A DNA stretch of 64,000 nucleotides, from the NCBI RefSeq assembly GCF_004362395.1, contig NZ_SNWE01000009.1, positions 1 through 64,000 on the forward strand, written 5' to 3'. Every line of letters begins with the position of its first letter. The first letter of the stretch is position 1. Shown here in pieces: positions 45,096 to 54,755 of this stretch. Below the pieces are notes generated by a model. The model did no database searches, was not told where the DNA came from, and saw only the letters and a program-made list of their open reading frames with translations. Origin of the DNA: Salegentibacter sp. 24. GTDB taxonomy: Bacteria > Bacteroidota > Bacteroidia > Flavobacteriales > Flavobacteriaceae. Position numbers and translations under genes: made by a program.

Positions 45096-46232
45096 TTAAT
45101 TGTATTTTACTTTTCTTAGAATTCGCATACTTTCCTTATAATAGTTATAAACTTCCTGACTGTATTGCTTCAAATAAGGCTTTGCTTCTTCAAGTTTATC
45201 TATTGCCTTTTCAAAGTTATTTAAATAACAAAGTAAATACGTTGAAGGCAAATTTTTAAGATCTTTTGTTTGTTGTTTGTTTAACGGAAGCTTCTTTTTA
45301 AGCCTTTCTACCAGTTTACTATTTATATTGTAAATATGATAAAGAGTTCTTCTGTCAAAAACTGGTGGTTCAAATAGTAATCTGCTTTCAATATCATAAC
45401 TCACACTGTCTTTAAAACTGATGGTTACTTCTTCAAGTGGATAAAAATGATATTTATCATGAAGGCCCAGCTGAACATATTCCAGAATCTTAAACTTTTC
45501 ATCGTCCAGGCTGATGCTCACCTGGTCCAGATCTGAATAAAATAGCTTTACCTGTTCATTTATCAGCTCAATGTCCACACGTGAATAAAATATTTCATTT
45601 TTTGCCTGTATCTTTTTTCCGGCCCAGCAAACCACGAAATATTCTTTAAAAACTTTATAAGTGGCGTTGTAATCTTTTCTTTTTCTTAAAAAATCGAATA
45701 CGCCATCGAGCGTTAATTCAATATTATTATGTGAATGTTTCTCTATAGAATTCACTATTTCTGAATTCACATCCTTGATTTCTATCCCAAAAACTTTCGG
45801 CATACTTATACTTCCGTCCCTAAGGAAAACCGAGCCTCCATAATACTTCCATATATTTTTTTTAAGTGAACAAATTTTCCCGTGATTGGGTCTGATACTC
45901 ACTAACCCCACTACAAGATTTCCTGGCAGATGCGGAAAAGGAATATTTTCATAGGAAATTAAAGGTGGGTTACTCAAATACGCATTTACGAGATTCTGAA
46001 TTTTACTGTCATCAAAAAAATCAGTCCCTATTATATTATTATCCTCATCCTGAACTCCAATTACTATATAAGAATTATTCTCAGGATTGGAATTAGATAG
46101 TGCACAAACGTGTTTTAAAAACTTAGCCTTCCCTTCTCGTTCCCCAATATTGAGTTTTAGCTTTTTGTCATAAAAGCTGTTCTCATCATTATGAGCAAGA
46201 AGGTTCTTAATTAGAAGCCGTTTGTTAATCAT
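45096..46232 (-). CDS. AlbA_2/Schlafen-type putative DNA/RNA-binding ATPase-like protein
   Basis: The 378-residue protein opens with the AlbA_2 (Schlafen, AAA_4) pattern. LNIGEREGKAKFLKHVCALS is followed by NSYIVIGVQDEDNNIIGTDF, and the PGNLVVGLVSIRPNHGKI strand pair. This fold is found in transcription regulators and defence-linked proteins. The C-terminal half is not recognised; it ends in a helical tail. It is followed one base later by a metallophosphatase. No membrane segment or signal is seen. Function is unknown. Confidence 0.78.
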   Translation of the reverse strand: MINKRLLIKNLLAHNDENSFYDKKLKLNIGEREGKAKFLKHVCALSNSNPENNSYIVIGVQDEDNNIIGTDFFDDSKIQNLVNAYLSNPPLISYENIPFPHLPGNLVVGLVSIRPNHGKICSLKKNIWKYYGGSVFLRDGSISMPKVFGIEIKDVNSEIVNSIEKHSHNNIELTLDGVFDFLRKRKDYNATYKVFKEYFVVCWAGKKIQAKNEIFYSRVDIELINEQVKLFYSDLDQVSISLDDEKFKILEYVQLGLHDKYHFYPLEEVTISFKDSVSYDIESRLLFEPPVFDRRTLYHIYNINSKLVERLKKKLPLNKQQTKDLKNLPSTYLLCYLNNFEKAIDKLEEAKPYLKQYSQEVYNYYKESMRILRKVKYN

Positions 46233-46273
46233 ATTAATTTCCTCATTTCCGTGAATGCGAAAGACTCTGTTTA

Positions 46274-47026
46274 TTATTTCTCCCTATGCACAATTGAACT
46301 ATTTGCCTGGGCAGTTGGCATCACGATCAAATCAGCAATATTTACGTGATAAGGTCTGGTGACCACAAACCGAATAATATCGGCGATATCCTCTGGACGC
46401 AATGGAGTATAGCCCTCATAAACATGCTTAGCCTTTTCAGAATCTCCTTTAAATCTCACCTCACTGAATTCGGTTTTTGTGAGACCTGGATTTACAGCGC
46501 CAACTTTAATTCCATATTTATTGAGGTCGATGCGCATTGCCTGGTTTAAAGCATCGACCGCATATTTACTGGCGCAGTAAACGTTTCCGTTAGGATAAAC
46601 TTCTTTCCCTGCGGTAGATCCTATATTGATAATATGCCCGCCCCCCTTACTTATCATTTGCGGGAAAATTGCTTTGCTCACATATAACAGGCCTTTTACG
46701 TTTATATCTATCATAGCATCCCAATCGTCTATATTTCCATCCTGAATTGGATCTAAACCGTGGGCATTTCCCGCATTATTGATAAGAATATCTATTTTTC
46801 CGAATTTATCAGGAAGACTAGTAATTTTTTCGAAAACCTGATCTTTCTCTCGAACATCAAAACAAAGCGTGTAAACCGCAACTCTTTTGGATAATTCTTT
46901 TTTCAAGGCTATTAGACGCTCCTCTCGTCGTCCACAAAGAATGAGATTTATACCCTCCCTGGCTAGGACACTCGCGGTGGCTCTTCCAATTCCGCTAGTT
47001 GCTCCGGTGATTAATGCAGTTTTCAT
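46274..47026 (-). CDS. Short-chain dehydrogenase/reductase (YdfG-like)
   Basis: I choose the Met at 47026 (MKTALITGATSGIGRA), which starts the Rossmann strand directly; the upstream Met at 47095 adds 23 residues with several Cys and no fold. Motifs are TGATSGIG, NNAG, the catalytic Ser in NIGSTAG, and YCASKYAV (Tyr-xxx-Lys). The overall pattern fits YdfG-type serine/3-hydroxypropionate dehydrogenases of classical SDR type. It is separated by 41 bases from the AlbA_2-type gene on the same strand. Confidence 0.9.
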   Translation of the reverse strand: MKTALITGATSGIGRATASVLAREGINLILCGRREERLIALKKELSKRVAVYTLCFDVREKDQVFEKITSLPDKFGKIDILINNAGNAHGLDPIQDGNIDDWDAMIDINVKGLLYVSKAIFPQMISKGGGHIINIGSTAGKEVYPNGNVYCASKYAVDALNQAMRIDLNKYGIKVGAVNPGLTKTEFSEVRFKGDSEKAKHVYEGYTPLRPEDIADIIRFVVTRPYHVNIADLIVMPTAQANSSIVHREK

Positions 47027-47179
47027 ACGATGGTTTGTGTTACATATTTTTCTACAAGTAACTAGCTTGGATTTACATATGCAATTTAAAATCATGTTAA
47101 ATTTAGTTAATCTAATTACCTGTGTAAAATTTAATTGATTACACGCCGTTTTCTTGTCTAAACAATTAATAACCTATTT

Positions 47180-47995
47180 ATGAAAAGAACGATGAAGAAC
47201 TTAAAATTAAAAAGCTTACTGCTTGCTGCGGTAATCGCTTTTGGATTTACCAGTTGCAGTGATGAGGAAAATGGAAATGAAGAAGGAAGTGCCCAATTAG
47301 CGGTGAGAATGACAGATGCTCCCGGAGACTATGATCATGTTTGGGTAGATGTGGAAGATGTAATGATTAAAACCGAAGCAGCTATTGGAGAGGAAGAATC
47401 ACAATGGGAAAGCCTTCCAAACGTAGAGGCCGGCCGTTATGATCTTTTACAATTAACCGGAGGAGTATCACAGTTACTGGTTGATGCGGAAATTCCTGCG
47501 GGTTACCTGGATCAAATAAGATTGGTGCTAGGTCCTGATAATGTCGTAGTAATTGAGGGTGAGGAAATACCGCTTGCTACCCCTAGTGCAGAACAATCAG
47601 GTTTAAAATTACAAGTGGATCAAGAACTTGAAGCAGGAGAAAGTTATGAATATCTTTTAGATTTTGATGTTGATGAATCTGTTGTAATTACAGGAAATTC
47701 AGGTTACATTTTAAAGCCTGTTATCAGAATTTCGGCTATGGCCAACACGGGTTCTATAATGGGAAAAGTGCATCCCACAGATTTCCAAAGTTTGGTCAAG
47801 GCACAGAACGCTAGTCACACTATTTCTGCTTATACCGACGCCACCGGGAACTTTGTGCTTCACGGAGTACCGGCAGGAACCTACCAGGTTACTATCACTC
47901 CAGCTGCAGAAACAGGTCTTGATGTGGTACCAGTAAACAATGTAGAGGTCGAAGAAGATTCTGCTATTGATCTGGAAACAATTTATTTGGAATAA
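47180..47995 (+). CDS. DUF4382 lipoprotein with carboxypeptidase-regulatory-like domain
   Basis: The 271-residue protein has a lipobox (GFTSC, near residue 26) and an acidic linker. It matches DUF4382 (AVRMTDAPGDYDHVWVDVED, LLQLTGGVSQLLVDAEIPAG and GYILKPVIRI). Residues from about 195 form a carboxypeptidase-regulatory-like beta sandwich (GTYQVTITPAAET). It is probably a surface lipoprotein of unknown function. A strong terminator follows at once. Confidence 0.87.
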   Translation: MKRTMKNLKLKSLLLAAVIAFGFTSCSDEENGNEEGSAQLAVRMTDAPGDYDHVWVDVEDVMIKTEAAIGEEESQWESLPNVEAGRYDLLQLTGGVSQLLVDAEIPAGYLDQIRLVLGPDNVVVIEGEEIPLATPSAEQSGLKLQVDQELEAGESYEYLLDFDVDESVVITGNSGYILKPVIRISAMANTGSIMGKVHPTDFQSLVKAQNASHTISAYTDATGNFVLHGVPAGTYQVTITPAAETGLDVVPVNNVEVEEDSAIDLETIYLE

Positions 47996-48014
47996 CCCAG
48001 ATAATTCCTTTATA

Positions 48015-48050
48015 ACAAAAAAGCGGCATTTTAGCCGCTCTTTTGTTTTT
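48015..48050 (+). terminator. Intrinsic terminator of the DUF4382 gene
   Basis: AGCGGC, loop ATTTTA and GCCGCT are flanked by A and T runs (CTTTTGTTTTTT). It isolates the following Bat operon. Confidence 0.92.
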
Positions 48051-48129
48051 TAACCATACATTAACAGCCTAAACGCTAATAATTAGCCAATTTGCGGCCA
48101 AGAAATTTAAGGTTCTAAATACGAATAAA

Positions 48130-49134
48130 ATGGTAGAAAACAACGCCTCTGTAGATATTGCAAGTTTAAATGAGAAGATTGAGAGGGAAAGCGCTTTTGT
48201 AGACTTACTAAACACAGAAGTCAATAAGGTCATAGTAGGTCAAAAGCATATGATGGAGCGTTTGCTAATTGGTTTACTTGGACAGGGACACATCTTACTG
48301 GAAGGTGTTCCAGGCTTAGCTAAAACCCTGGCAATTAACACGCTTTCACAAGCTGTTCATGGAAGTTTCAGCAGGATCCAGTTTACACCAGATCTTTTAC
48401 CGGCTGATGTTGTGGGAACCCTAATTTATAATATGAAACTTAATGATTTCAGCATTAAAAAAGGACCAATTTTCGCAAATTTTGTCCTGGCAGATGAAAT
48501 CAACCGTGCACCTGCTAAGGTGCAATCTGCTTTATTGGAAGCTATGCAGGAAAAGCAGGTAACTATCGGAGAAGAAACCTTTATTTTAGATAAACCCTTT
48601 TTAGTAATGGCCACTCAGAACCCGGTAGAGCAGGAAGGAACATATCCTCTGCCCGAAGCCCAGGTTGACCGTTTTATGCTAAAAACCGTTATCGATTATC
48701 CTGAAATTAACGACGAACAGTTAATAATGCGTGCCAATTTAAAAGGGGAATTTCCAAAGGTAAATCCTGTGGTGAGCATCGATCAAATTTTACGTGCACA
48801 GCAAGCTGCTCGAGAGGTGTATATGGATGAAAAGATTGAAAAATATATCCTCGATATTATTTTCGCTACCAGAAATCCAGAAAAATATAATTTAAAAGAC
48901 TTAAAACCACTTATAAGTTTTGGTGCTTCTCCCAGAGGAAGTATTAACCTAGCGAGAGCATCAAAATGCTATGCTTTTATAAAACGTCGTGGATATGTAA
49001 TTCCCGAAGACGTTCGGGCAGTAGTTCTAGATGTGCTTCGTCACAGAATCGGAATTACCTACGAGGCTGAGGCCGAAAATGTAACTTCAGAAGATATTGT
49101 ACATAAAATAGTGAACGAGATAGAAGTGCCTTAA
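48130..49134 (+). CDS. MoxR-family AAA ATPase, first gene of the Bat operon
   Basis: The 334-residue ATPase has Walker A EGVPGLAKTL (58-67), Walker B FVLADEINRAP, sensor region MATQNPVEQEGTYPLPEAQ and the arginine region ASPRGSINLARA, as in MoxR/AAA_3 proteins. MoxR ATPases act as chaperones with VWA-domain partners. Here it opens an operon with DUF58, two VWA proteins (BatA, BatB) and TPR/BatD partners, the usual order in Bacteroidota, where the set supports aerotolerance or envelope stress resistance. Confidence 0.93.
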   Translation: MVENNASVDIASLNEKIERESAFVDLLNTEVNKVIVGQKHMMERLLIGLLGQGHILLEGVPGLAKTLAINTLSQAVHGSFSRIQFTPDLLPADVVGTLIYNMKLNDFSIKKGPIFANFVLADEINRAPAKVQSALLEAMQEKQVTIGEETFILDKPFLVMATQNPVEQEGTYPLPEAQVDRFMLKTVIDYPEINDEQLIMRANLKGEFPKVNPVVSIDQILRAQQAAREVYMDEKIEKYILDIIFATRNPEKYNLKDLKPLISFGASPRGSINLARASKCYAFIKRRGYVIPEDVRAVVLDVLRHRIGITYEAEAENVTSEDIVHKIVNEIEVP

Positions 49135-49199
49135 ATTATATTTTCACACCAATATTTGCATTCCAGTTATTTGCTGTGTAAAAACACAACCGTTTCCTG

Positions 49200-50066
49200 A
49201 TGGATACCAAAGAACTTTTAAAGAAGGTTAGAAAGATTGAAATAAAAACCCGGCGTTTGAGCGATCACGTTTTTGGAGGGGAATATCATTCTACATTTAA
49301 AGGTCGTGGAATGACCTTTAGCGAAGTACGGCAATACCAATTTGGAGATGATGTTCGAAATATAGATTGGAACGTAACAGCGCGTTATAGTGAACCTTTT
49401 GTAAAGGTATTCGAGGAAGAACGCGAACTAACCATGATGCTTATGGTAGATGTTTCGGGTTCAGAATTTTTCGGAACACAAAACCAGACTAAAAAAGATG
49501 TGATTACCGAAATTGCCGCCACACTGGCTTTTTCGGCAACCCAAAACAATGACAAGATTGGGTTGATGTTATTTTCAGACAAAATAGAGCTTTATATCCC
49601 CCCCAAGAAAGGACGCTATCACGTACTTCGTATTATCAGGGAATTAATAGAATTTAAACCACAGTCTAAAAGAACCGATGTCGCAGCTGCCATAAAATAC
49701 CTTTCAAATGTGATGAAGAAAAAAGCAATTGTCTTTTTACTTTCCGATTTTATGGATGATAATTACCAACAAACTTTAAAGATAGCCGGCAACAAACATG
49801 ATGTTACTGGAATTCGGGTATACGATTCTGCAGAAGAAGAGATACCAAATTTGGGTCTGGTACAAATGTTGGATGAGGAAACCGGAGAGTATGTAACGGT
49901 AAATACAGGATCAAAATCGGTTAGGAAAAATTACGCTGAATATTACCGTGGAAGAGCCGCTTATTTTAACGAGAGTTTTACCCTTAGTGGGGCAGGAGTT
50001 ATAAATAACCGGGTGGATGAAAGTTACGTAAAAAAATTACTGGGTTATTTTAAAAGGAGAGGTTAA
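49200..50066 (+). CDS. DUF58 VWA-like protein of the Bat operon
   Basis: The 288-residue protein matches DUF58: RRLSDHVFGGEYHSTFKGRG and VRQYQFGDDVRNIDWNVTAR, followed by a VWA-type fold with MIDAS-like Asp84-x-Ser86-x-Ser88 (DVSGS). It has no membrane segment. It is thought to work with the MoxR ATPase. It lies 65 bases after moxR and 5 bases before the next gene. Confidence 0.92.
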   Translation: MDTKELLKKVRKIEIKTRRLSDHVFGGEYHSTFKGRGMTFSEVRQYQFGDDVRNIDWNVTARYSEPFVKVFEEERELTMMLMVDVSGSEFFGTQNQTKKDVITEIAATLAFSATQNNDKIGLMLFSDKIELYIPPKKGRYHVLRIIRELIEFKPQSKRTDVAAAIKYLSNVMKKKAIVFLLSDFMDDNYQQTLKIAGNKHDVTGIRVYDSAEEEIPNLGLVQMLDEETGEYVTVNTGSKSVRKNYAEYYRGRAAYFNESFTLSGAGVINNRVDESYVKKLLGYFKRRG

Positions 50067-50071
50067 AAAGA

Positions 50072-51706
50072 ATGGAAAATAAATTACTAACATCAATCAA
50101 AATTCATCGCACGGCAATTCTGCCGATTTTGATGCTGTTATCCTTTCAGTTATATCCCCAGCAATCTCCCGTAAATGCTGAAATAGATTCCACCTCTATA
50201 AAAATCGGAGAACAGATCACCTTTAGTATTGAAGTTGAAACCGATTCTACCGATTTGGTGGTTTTTCCGGAGGGACAAACTTTTGATCCTATGGAAATGG
50301 TCGAATCATTAGGTACCGATACAACTACAGTTGAGGACCGTTTCAGACTTTTAAAGAAATATACCCTTACAAAGTTTGATTCCGGTGCATATATTATCCC
50401 GCAGCAGAAAATTATTATTGAAAACCGGGAATATTTAACCGATTCCTTCAGGGTTGAGGTCGCCAATGTAAAAGTTGATACTACCCGCCAAAAAATGTAC
50501 CCTATAAAACCTTCTGTAGAGGTCCCAAAACCTTTTGAAATCCCAAAATGGCTTTGGTGGCTGCTAGCAGGGGTCATATTGCTTGGTTTTGCATTCTATT
50601 TTTTCAGAAGAAGAAAGAAAAGAAAAGAAGCCGAACCCGAATTACCTCCCTACGAACAGGCAATGTTCGAGCTAAACCAATTGGATAGTTCTTCTTTACT
50701 ACAAGATCGTGAAATTAAGGAGTATTATTCCCAACTGACTTTTTCTGTAAGAAAATACCTGGATAGGAAAATCTACGATCGTGCTCTAGAGAGTACAACT
50801 TCAGAACTCATCGCCTACCTGGAGTTGAGGAAACAAGCAGGAGAATTGAGCCTGAAAGATAAATCAATAGATAATCTTCAGCAGTTATTGAAACGTGGTG
50901 ATTTGGCCAAATTCGCGAATTCGAGACCTGATGTCATTACAGCTAAAAGTGATCGTACCAAAGTGGAACACCTTATAAAAGACATTAGACAGGTAGTTCC
51001 CGAACCTACCGAACAAGAATTGATGCAGGATGAAAACTATCGACAAGAAAAACTAAGACGAAAAAAAAGAACTAAAATTCTGGCAGTAATTGGGGGGGTA
51101 CTTGTACTTGGTATTATAGTTATTGCTGTATTAGTGAACACAAAAGGATTTGGTTTCGTAAAAGATTCAGTTTTCGGGAATCAAACTAAAGAATTATTAG
51201 AAGGTGATTGGATTAAAAGTGAATATGGTACCCCAGCAGTAACGATTACTACACCGGAAGTATTGGTAAGGAAAGAAGTTAAGCGCAGTGATGAACTTCA
51301 ACAGATGATGCTGGGTAGCGAAACTTTTGATTTTGGTTCACTCGAAGGCAACTTATATACCTTGCTTGTTACAGGCCCAGTTAATCCGCAAGGCAATTTC
51401 GATTTACAAAAAGCGGTAGATGGAATTTACGAATCTTTGGAAGCCCAGGGCGCACGAAACATTATTATGAAACAAGAAGATTTTTCTACCATTAATAATA
51501 CTAAAGGAATTAAGGTTTTTGGAACTTTTGATCTCGAAAATCCCCTTAGCGGCGGATCAATTAAAAAGGAATATGCAATTCTAAATTTTGGTGCTAACGA
51601 GGGATTCCAACAAATTATGGTGGTGTTTGATGAAAATGATGCTTATGCCGAAGAAATTTCGCAACGTATTGAAAATTCGGTTCAATTAAAAAATCAGACT
51701 GATTAA
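50072..51706 (+). CDS. Bat-operon membrane protein (BatD-like/DUF4381-like), function unknown
   Basis: The 544-residue protein has a signal-like N-terminus and a beta-rich exported domain to about residue 150. A membrane helix (WLWWLLAGVILLGFAFYFF) and a basic linker follow, then a helical cytoplasmic domain (REIKEYYSQLTFSVRKYLDRK). A second membrane segment at about 337-355 precedes a C-terminal domain of about 190 residues. The middle resembles DUF4381/BatD tails. It shares its stop with the next gene's start (last base of TAA is the A of ATG). It is the usual unnamed gene between DUF58 and batA. Confidence 0.75.
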   Translation: MENKLLTSIKIHRTAILPILMLLSFQLYPQQSPVNAEIDSTSIKIGEQITFSIEVETDSTDLVVFPEGQTFDPMEMVESLGTDTTTVEDRFRLLKKYTLTKFDSGAYIIPQQKIIIENREYLTDSFRVEVANVKVDTTRQKMYPIKPSVEVPKPFEIPKWLWWLLAGVILLGFAFYFFRRRKKRKEAEPELPPYEQAMFELNQLDSSSLLQDREIKEYYSQLTFSVRKYLDRKIYDRALESTTSELIAYLELRKQAGELSLKDKSIDNLQQLLKRGDLAKFANSRPDVITAKSDRTKVEHLIKDIRQVVPEPTEQELMQDENYRQEKLRRKKRTKILAVIGGVLVLGIIVIAVLVNTKGFGFVKDSVFGNQTKELLEGDWIKSEYGTPAVTITTPEVLVRKEVKRSDELQQMMLGSETFDFGSLEGNLYTLLVTGPVNPQGNFDLQKAVDGIYESLEAQGARNIIMKQEDFSTINNTKGIKVFGTFDLENPLSGGSIKKEYAILNFGANEGFQQIMVVFDENDAYAEEISQRIENSVQLKNQTD

Positions 51707-52710
51707 TGTTTGCTAACTATACATTTGAAAACCCGGAATTTTTCTGGCTTTTATTACTGCTTTTGCCAGTAACGGCTTGGTATTTCTGGAAACGTAAGAA
51801 GCAGACGCCAGAGCTTAGGATGTCTAGCGTTAGAGGTTTTAAAGTAAAGCAATCTCTGCTATCAAAATTAAAACCGGTGCTTTTTGTTCTGCGTTTACTG
51901 GCTTTGGCGCTCCTCATTACTGCTATGGCGCGACCAAGAACCGTGGACGTAACCACCCAAAGCAGTAATGTGCGCGGCATAGATATCGTAATGGCCATCG
52001 ATGTTTCAGCAAGTATGCTGGCGCGAGATTTTGAACCTAATCGCCTGGAGTCTGTAAAGGAAGTTGGTGCTGAATTTATTAAAAACCGACCTAATGATAG
52101 GATCGGTTTAGTACTCTTTGCCGGGGAGAGTTTTACCAAAACACCTATTACCAGCGATAAAAATATTGTGTTGCGGGCTATAAATGATATAGAGTATAGC
52201 GAGGTGCTACAAAATGGCACGGCTATTGGTTCAGGCCTGGCGACATCGGTAAATCGTTTGAAGGACAGTGAAGCCAAAAGTAAGGTGATTATTCTGTTAA
52301 CTGATGGGGTGAATAATTCAGGATTTATTGATCCTGAAATTGCCAGTGAACTTGCAGTAGAGTTCGGAATTAAAACTTACACTATTGGAGTTGGAAGCAA
52401 CGGAAACGCACTTACACCAGTGGGAATTCTGCCCAATGGAAGATTTCAATATGGTGTTCAAAAAGTTGAAATTGACGAAGCTTTATTACAACAGATCGCT
52501 GCGGATACCGGTGGGGAATATTTTAGAGCCACAAACAATGAAAAACTGGAGGAGATTTATGAGGAAATAGATAGTCTTGAGAAATCTAAAATAGAAGAAT
52601 TCAGGTATTATAACTATTCTGAAAAATTTAGGCCTTATGCTTTATTGGCCCTTGGCATATTGATTTTTGAAGTGATTTTGAGGTATACCATATTTCGCGG
52701 CTTTATTTAA
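51706..52710 (+). CDS. batA: BatA, VWA-domain membrane protein
   Basis: The 334-residue protein has N-terminal membrane helices (to about 75), then a VWA domain with MIDAS Asp99-Val-Ser101-x-Ser103, LFAGESFTKTPITSD and ILLTDGVNNSG, and a C-terminal helix. VWA proteins of this type bind partner proteins through a metal site on the periplasmic or cytoplasmic face. It overlaps the preceding gene by one base and lies 18 bases before batB, its paralogue. Role: aerotolerance complex with BatB-E. Confidence 0.93.
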   Translation: MFANYTFENPEFFWLLLLLLPVTAWYFWKRKKQTPELRMSSVRGFKVKQSLLSKLKPVLFVLRLLALALLITAMARPRTVDVTTQSSNVRGIDIVMAIDVSASMLARDFEPNRLESVKEVGAEFIKNRPNDRIGLVLFAGESFTKTPITSDKNIVLRAINDIEYSEVLQNGTAIGSGLATSVNRLKDSEAKSKVIILLTDGVNNSGFIDPEIASELAVEFGIKTYTIGVGSNGNALTPVGILPNGRFQYGVQKVEIDEALLQQIAADTGGEYFRATNNEKLEEIYEEIDSLEKSKIEEFRYYNYSEKFRPYALLALGILIFEVILRYTIFRGFI

Positions 52711-52728
52711 TAACTGAAACAAGGATTA

Positions 52729-53778
52729 ATGTTCATCTTAGAAGAGAAAATATACTTATGGTTATTACTGCTTATTCCGGCAGTATTCCTGTTGTATCTT
52801 GTTTTTACGATATGGCAAAAGCGGGCGCGCTCAAAATTTGCCAAACCCGGACTTCTAGGACATTTAACTCCAAACAGATCATCGTTTAAGCCGTTTTTAA
52901 AATTATTATTTATCCTAGCTGCGCTGGCCAGTCTGATTTTGGGACTGGTAAACCCCAAGATTGGGTCCCAGTTAGAAACAGTAAAGCGTGAAGGCGTAGA
53001 TATTGTTTTTGCCGTGGATGTTTCTAAAAGTATGTTGGCTGAAGATATTGCTCCCAACAGATTAGAAAAATCGAAACAATTGGTTAGGGAAATCATCGGC
53101 AATTTGGGTAGTGATCGCGTTGGTATTATTGCCTACGCAGGTAGTGCATTTCCACAGCTACCGATTACCACTGATTATGGTGCTGCCGAAATGTTCCTCG
53201 AAAGTTTAAACACGGACATGCTTTCTTCACAGGGAACAGCCATAGGTGATGCCATTGATTTAGCTACAGGTTTTTTTGATGATGATCAAAAAACCAATCG
53301 TGTTATGTTTATATTAAGCGATGGTGAAGATCACGAAGGTAATGTTGAGGATATGGCACAACAAGCCGCGGAAGCCGGAATTAGAATTTTCACCATTGGT
53401 GTCGGCACTACCAAAGGAGGTCCGATCCCTATGAAACAGAACGGAGTAGTCCAAAAATATAAAGAGAATAACCAAGGGGAAACTGTAATTACAAAGCTTG
53501 ATCCAACCATACTTCAGGAAATTGCTGAAGAAACAAATGGAGAGTATATTGATGGAGACGTAACCTCTGAAGTCACCGAGAAAGTACAAGAAGTGCTTCA
53601 GAATATTGAGAAAACAGAATTTGAAGCAAAACAATTTGCCGATTATAAATCGCAGTTTCAGTGGTTTATTGGTTTGGCAATCTTTTTGCTGTTAATGGAT
53701 GTATTTATATTGGAAAGAAAAACAAGCTGGGTAAGAAAGCTTAATTTATTTAACGAGAAACGAAAAACCGGGGAGTGA
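52729..53778 (+). CDS. batB: BatB, VWA-domain membrane protein
   Basis: Paralogue of BatA: two N-terminal membrane helices, the VWA domain with Asp97-x-Ser99-x-Ser101 (DVSKSM), IAYAGSAFPQLPITTD and FILSDGEDHEGN, and a C-terminal helix. The 349-residue length is typical. It lies four bases before batC. Together BatA and BatB are thought to form a membrane complex with BatC. Confidence 0.93.
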   Translation: MFILEEKIYLWLLLLIPAVFLLYLVFTIWQKRARSKFAKPGLLGHLTPNRSSFKPFLKLLFILAALASLILGLVNPKIGSQLETVKREGVDIVFAVDVSKSMLAEDIAPNRLEKSKQLVREIIGNLGSDRVGIIAYAGSAFPQLPITTDYGAAEMFLESLNTDMLSSQGTAIGDAIDLATGFFDDDQKTNRVMFILSDGEDHEGNVEDMAQQAAEAGIRIFTIGVGTTKGGPIPMKQNGVVQKYKENNQGETVITKLDPTILQEIAEETNGEYIDGDVTSEVTEKVQEVLQNIEKTEFEAKQFADYKSQFQWFIGLAIFLLLMDVFILERKTSWVRKLNLFNEKRKTGE

Positions 53779-53782
53779 TTCA

Positions 53783-54697
53783 ATGAAAGGATTTTCAACA
53801 AACATATTACATTTAATTTTTGGCTTGCTGCTATGCCTGCCTGCTTTTGGCCAGCAACAAGATGAAAGAGCTAAGCATTTGGCCAGGGAAGAAGCCAGGG
53901 AACTAATGCAGGAAGCCGAGATAGCACTAGGTGAGAATAATTTTGCAGTTGCCGAGGCCGCATATAGAAAAGCTATAGCCAAAAATCCTGAGAGTAGTGC
54001 AGCAAGATACAATATGGGAAATATGTATTACACCCGGGATAATTCGGTCCAAGCCTCACAACGCTTTAAACAGGCTGCTGAGGTAGCAGAAACCAAACTT
54101 TTACGACACCGCGCGAATCATAACCTCGGAAATGCATATATGAAACAAAAAAAGTATCAGGAGGCGGTTGATGCCTATAAAGATGCTTTACGTAATGATC
54201 CTACTGATGATGAAACCCGTTATAATTTAGCTCTGGCTAAGAAAATGCTGGAAGAACAAAAGAAAAAAGAGGATAAGAATAAAGGTGGTGGCGATAATAA
54301 AAATCAAGACCAGAAGAACCAGGATAAAGAAAACCAGGACAAGCAGAATCAGGGTCAAAACAAAGATCAGAAAAACAAAGAAAATCAAGATCAAGGCGAT
54401 CAGGAAGATAAAGGAGAGGATAAAGGAGATCAGGATCAGCAGAATAAAGATCAAGAAGAAAAAGAAGGTGATCAAAACCAGAAAAAGCAGCCAGGTGAAA
54501 AAGGCGACCAAAAAGAGAAAGAGCAGGAACAACAGCCAAAGCAACAAGGTCAGCCCCAACCAGCCCAGGGACAATTATCACCTGAACAGGTAAGAAGTTT
54601 GTTGCAAGCGATGAGCAATGAGGAAAGAAAGGTGCAGGATAAATTAAATGCTAAAAAGCAAAAAGGTGCCAAAGTACAATCGGAAAAAGATTGGTAA
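53783..54697 (+). CDS. batC: BatC, TPR protein with a long Gln/Lys/Asp/Asn low-complexity tail
   Basis: The 304-residue protein has a signal peptide, then TPR repeats over about residues 48-155 (ENNFAVAEAAYRKAIAKNP and KYQEAVDAYKDALRNDPTDD). A hydrophilic low-complexity region of about 110 residues follows (Gln, Lys, Asp, Asn, Glu), then a short conserved C-terminal helix (PEQVRSLLQAMSNEERKVQ). The tail is typical of BatC but long and repeat-prone. It probably binds BatA/BatB. Antisense and other frames over the repeat stay open by base composition and are not genes. Confidence 0.93.
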   Translation: MKGFSTNILHLIFGLLLCLPAFGQQQDERAKHLAREEARELMQEAEIALGENNFAVAEAAYRKAIAKNPESSAARYNMGNMYYTRDNSVQASQRFKQAAEVAETKLLRHRANHNLGNAYMKQKKYQEAVDAYKDALRNDPTDDETRYNLALAKKMLEEQKKKEDKNKGGGDNKNQDQKNQDKENQDKQNQGQNKDQKNKENQDQGDQEDKGEDKGDQDQQNKDQEEKEGDQNQKKQPGEKGDQKEKEQEQQPKQQGQPQPAQGQLSPEQVRSLLQAMSNEERKVQDKLNAKKQKGAKVQSEKDW

Positions 54698-54755
54698 AAT
54701 TTTTGATAGATTACTCTCCAGAGGCATACTTATCTTAAAGAAAGAGGTTATATAA

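Noticed and set aside
54245-54560. Short repeated units considered as a CRISPR or tandem repeat array
   Set aside because: The repetition is at amino-acid level (Lys, Asn, Gln, Asp codons) within batC, with no regular unit or spacers.
54227-54593. Three long open frames on both strands within batC
   Set aside because: They are shadows of the Gln/Lys/Asp/Asn-rich repeat tract, giving Leu/Ile/Phe-rich or Lys/Ile-rich nonsense.
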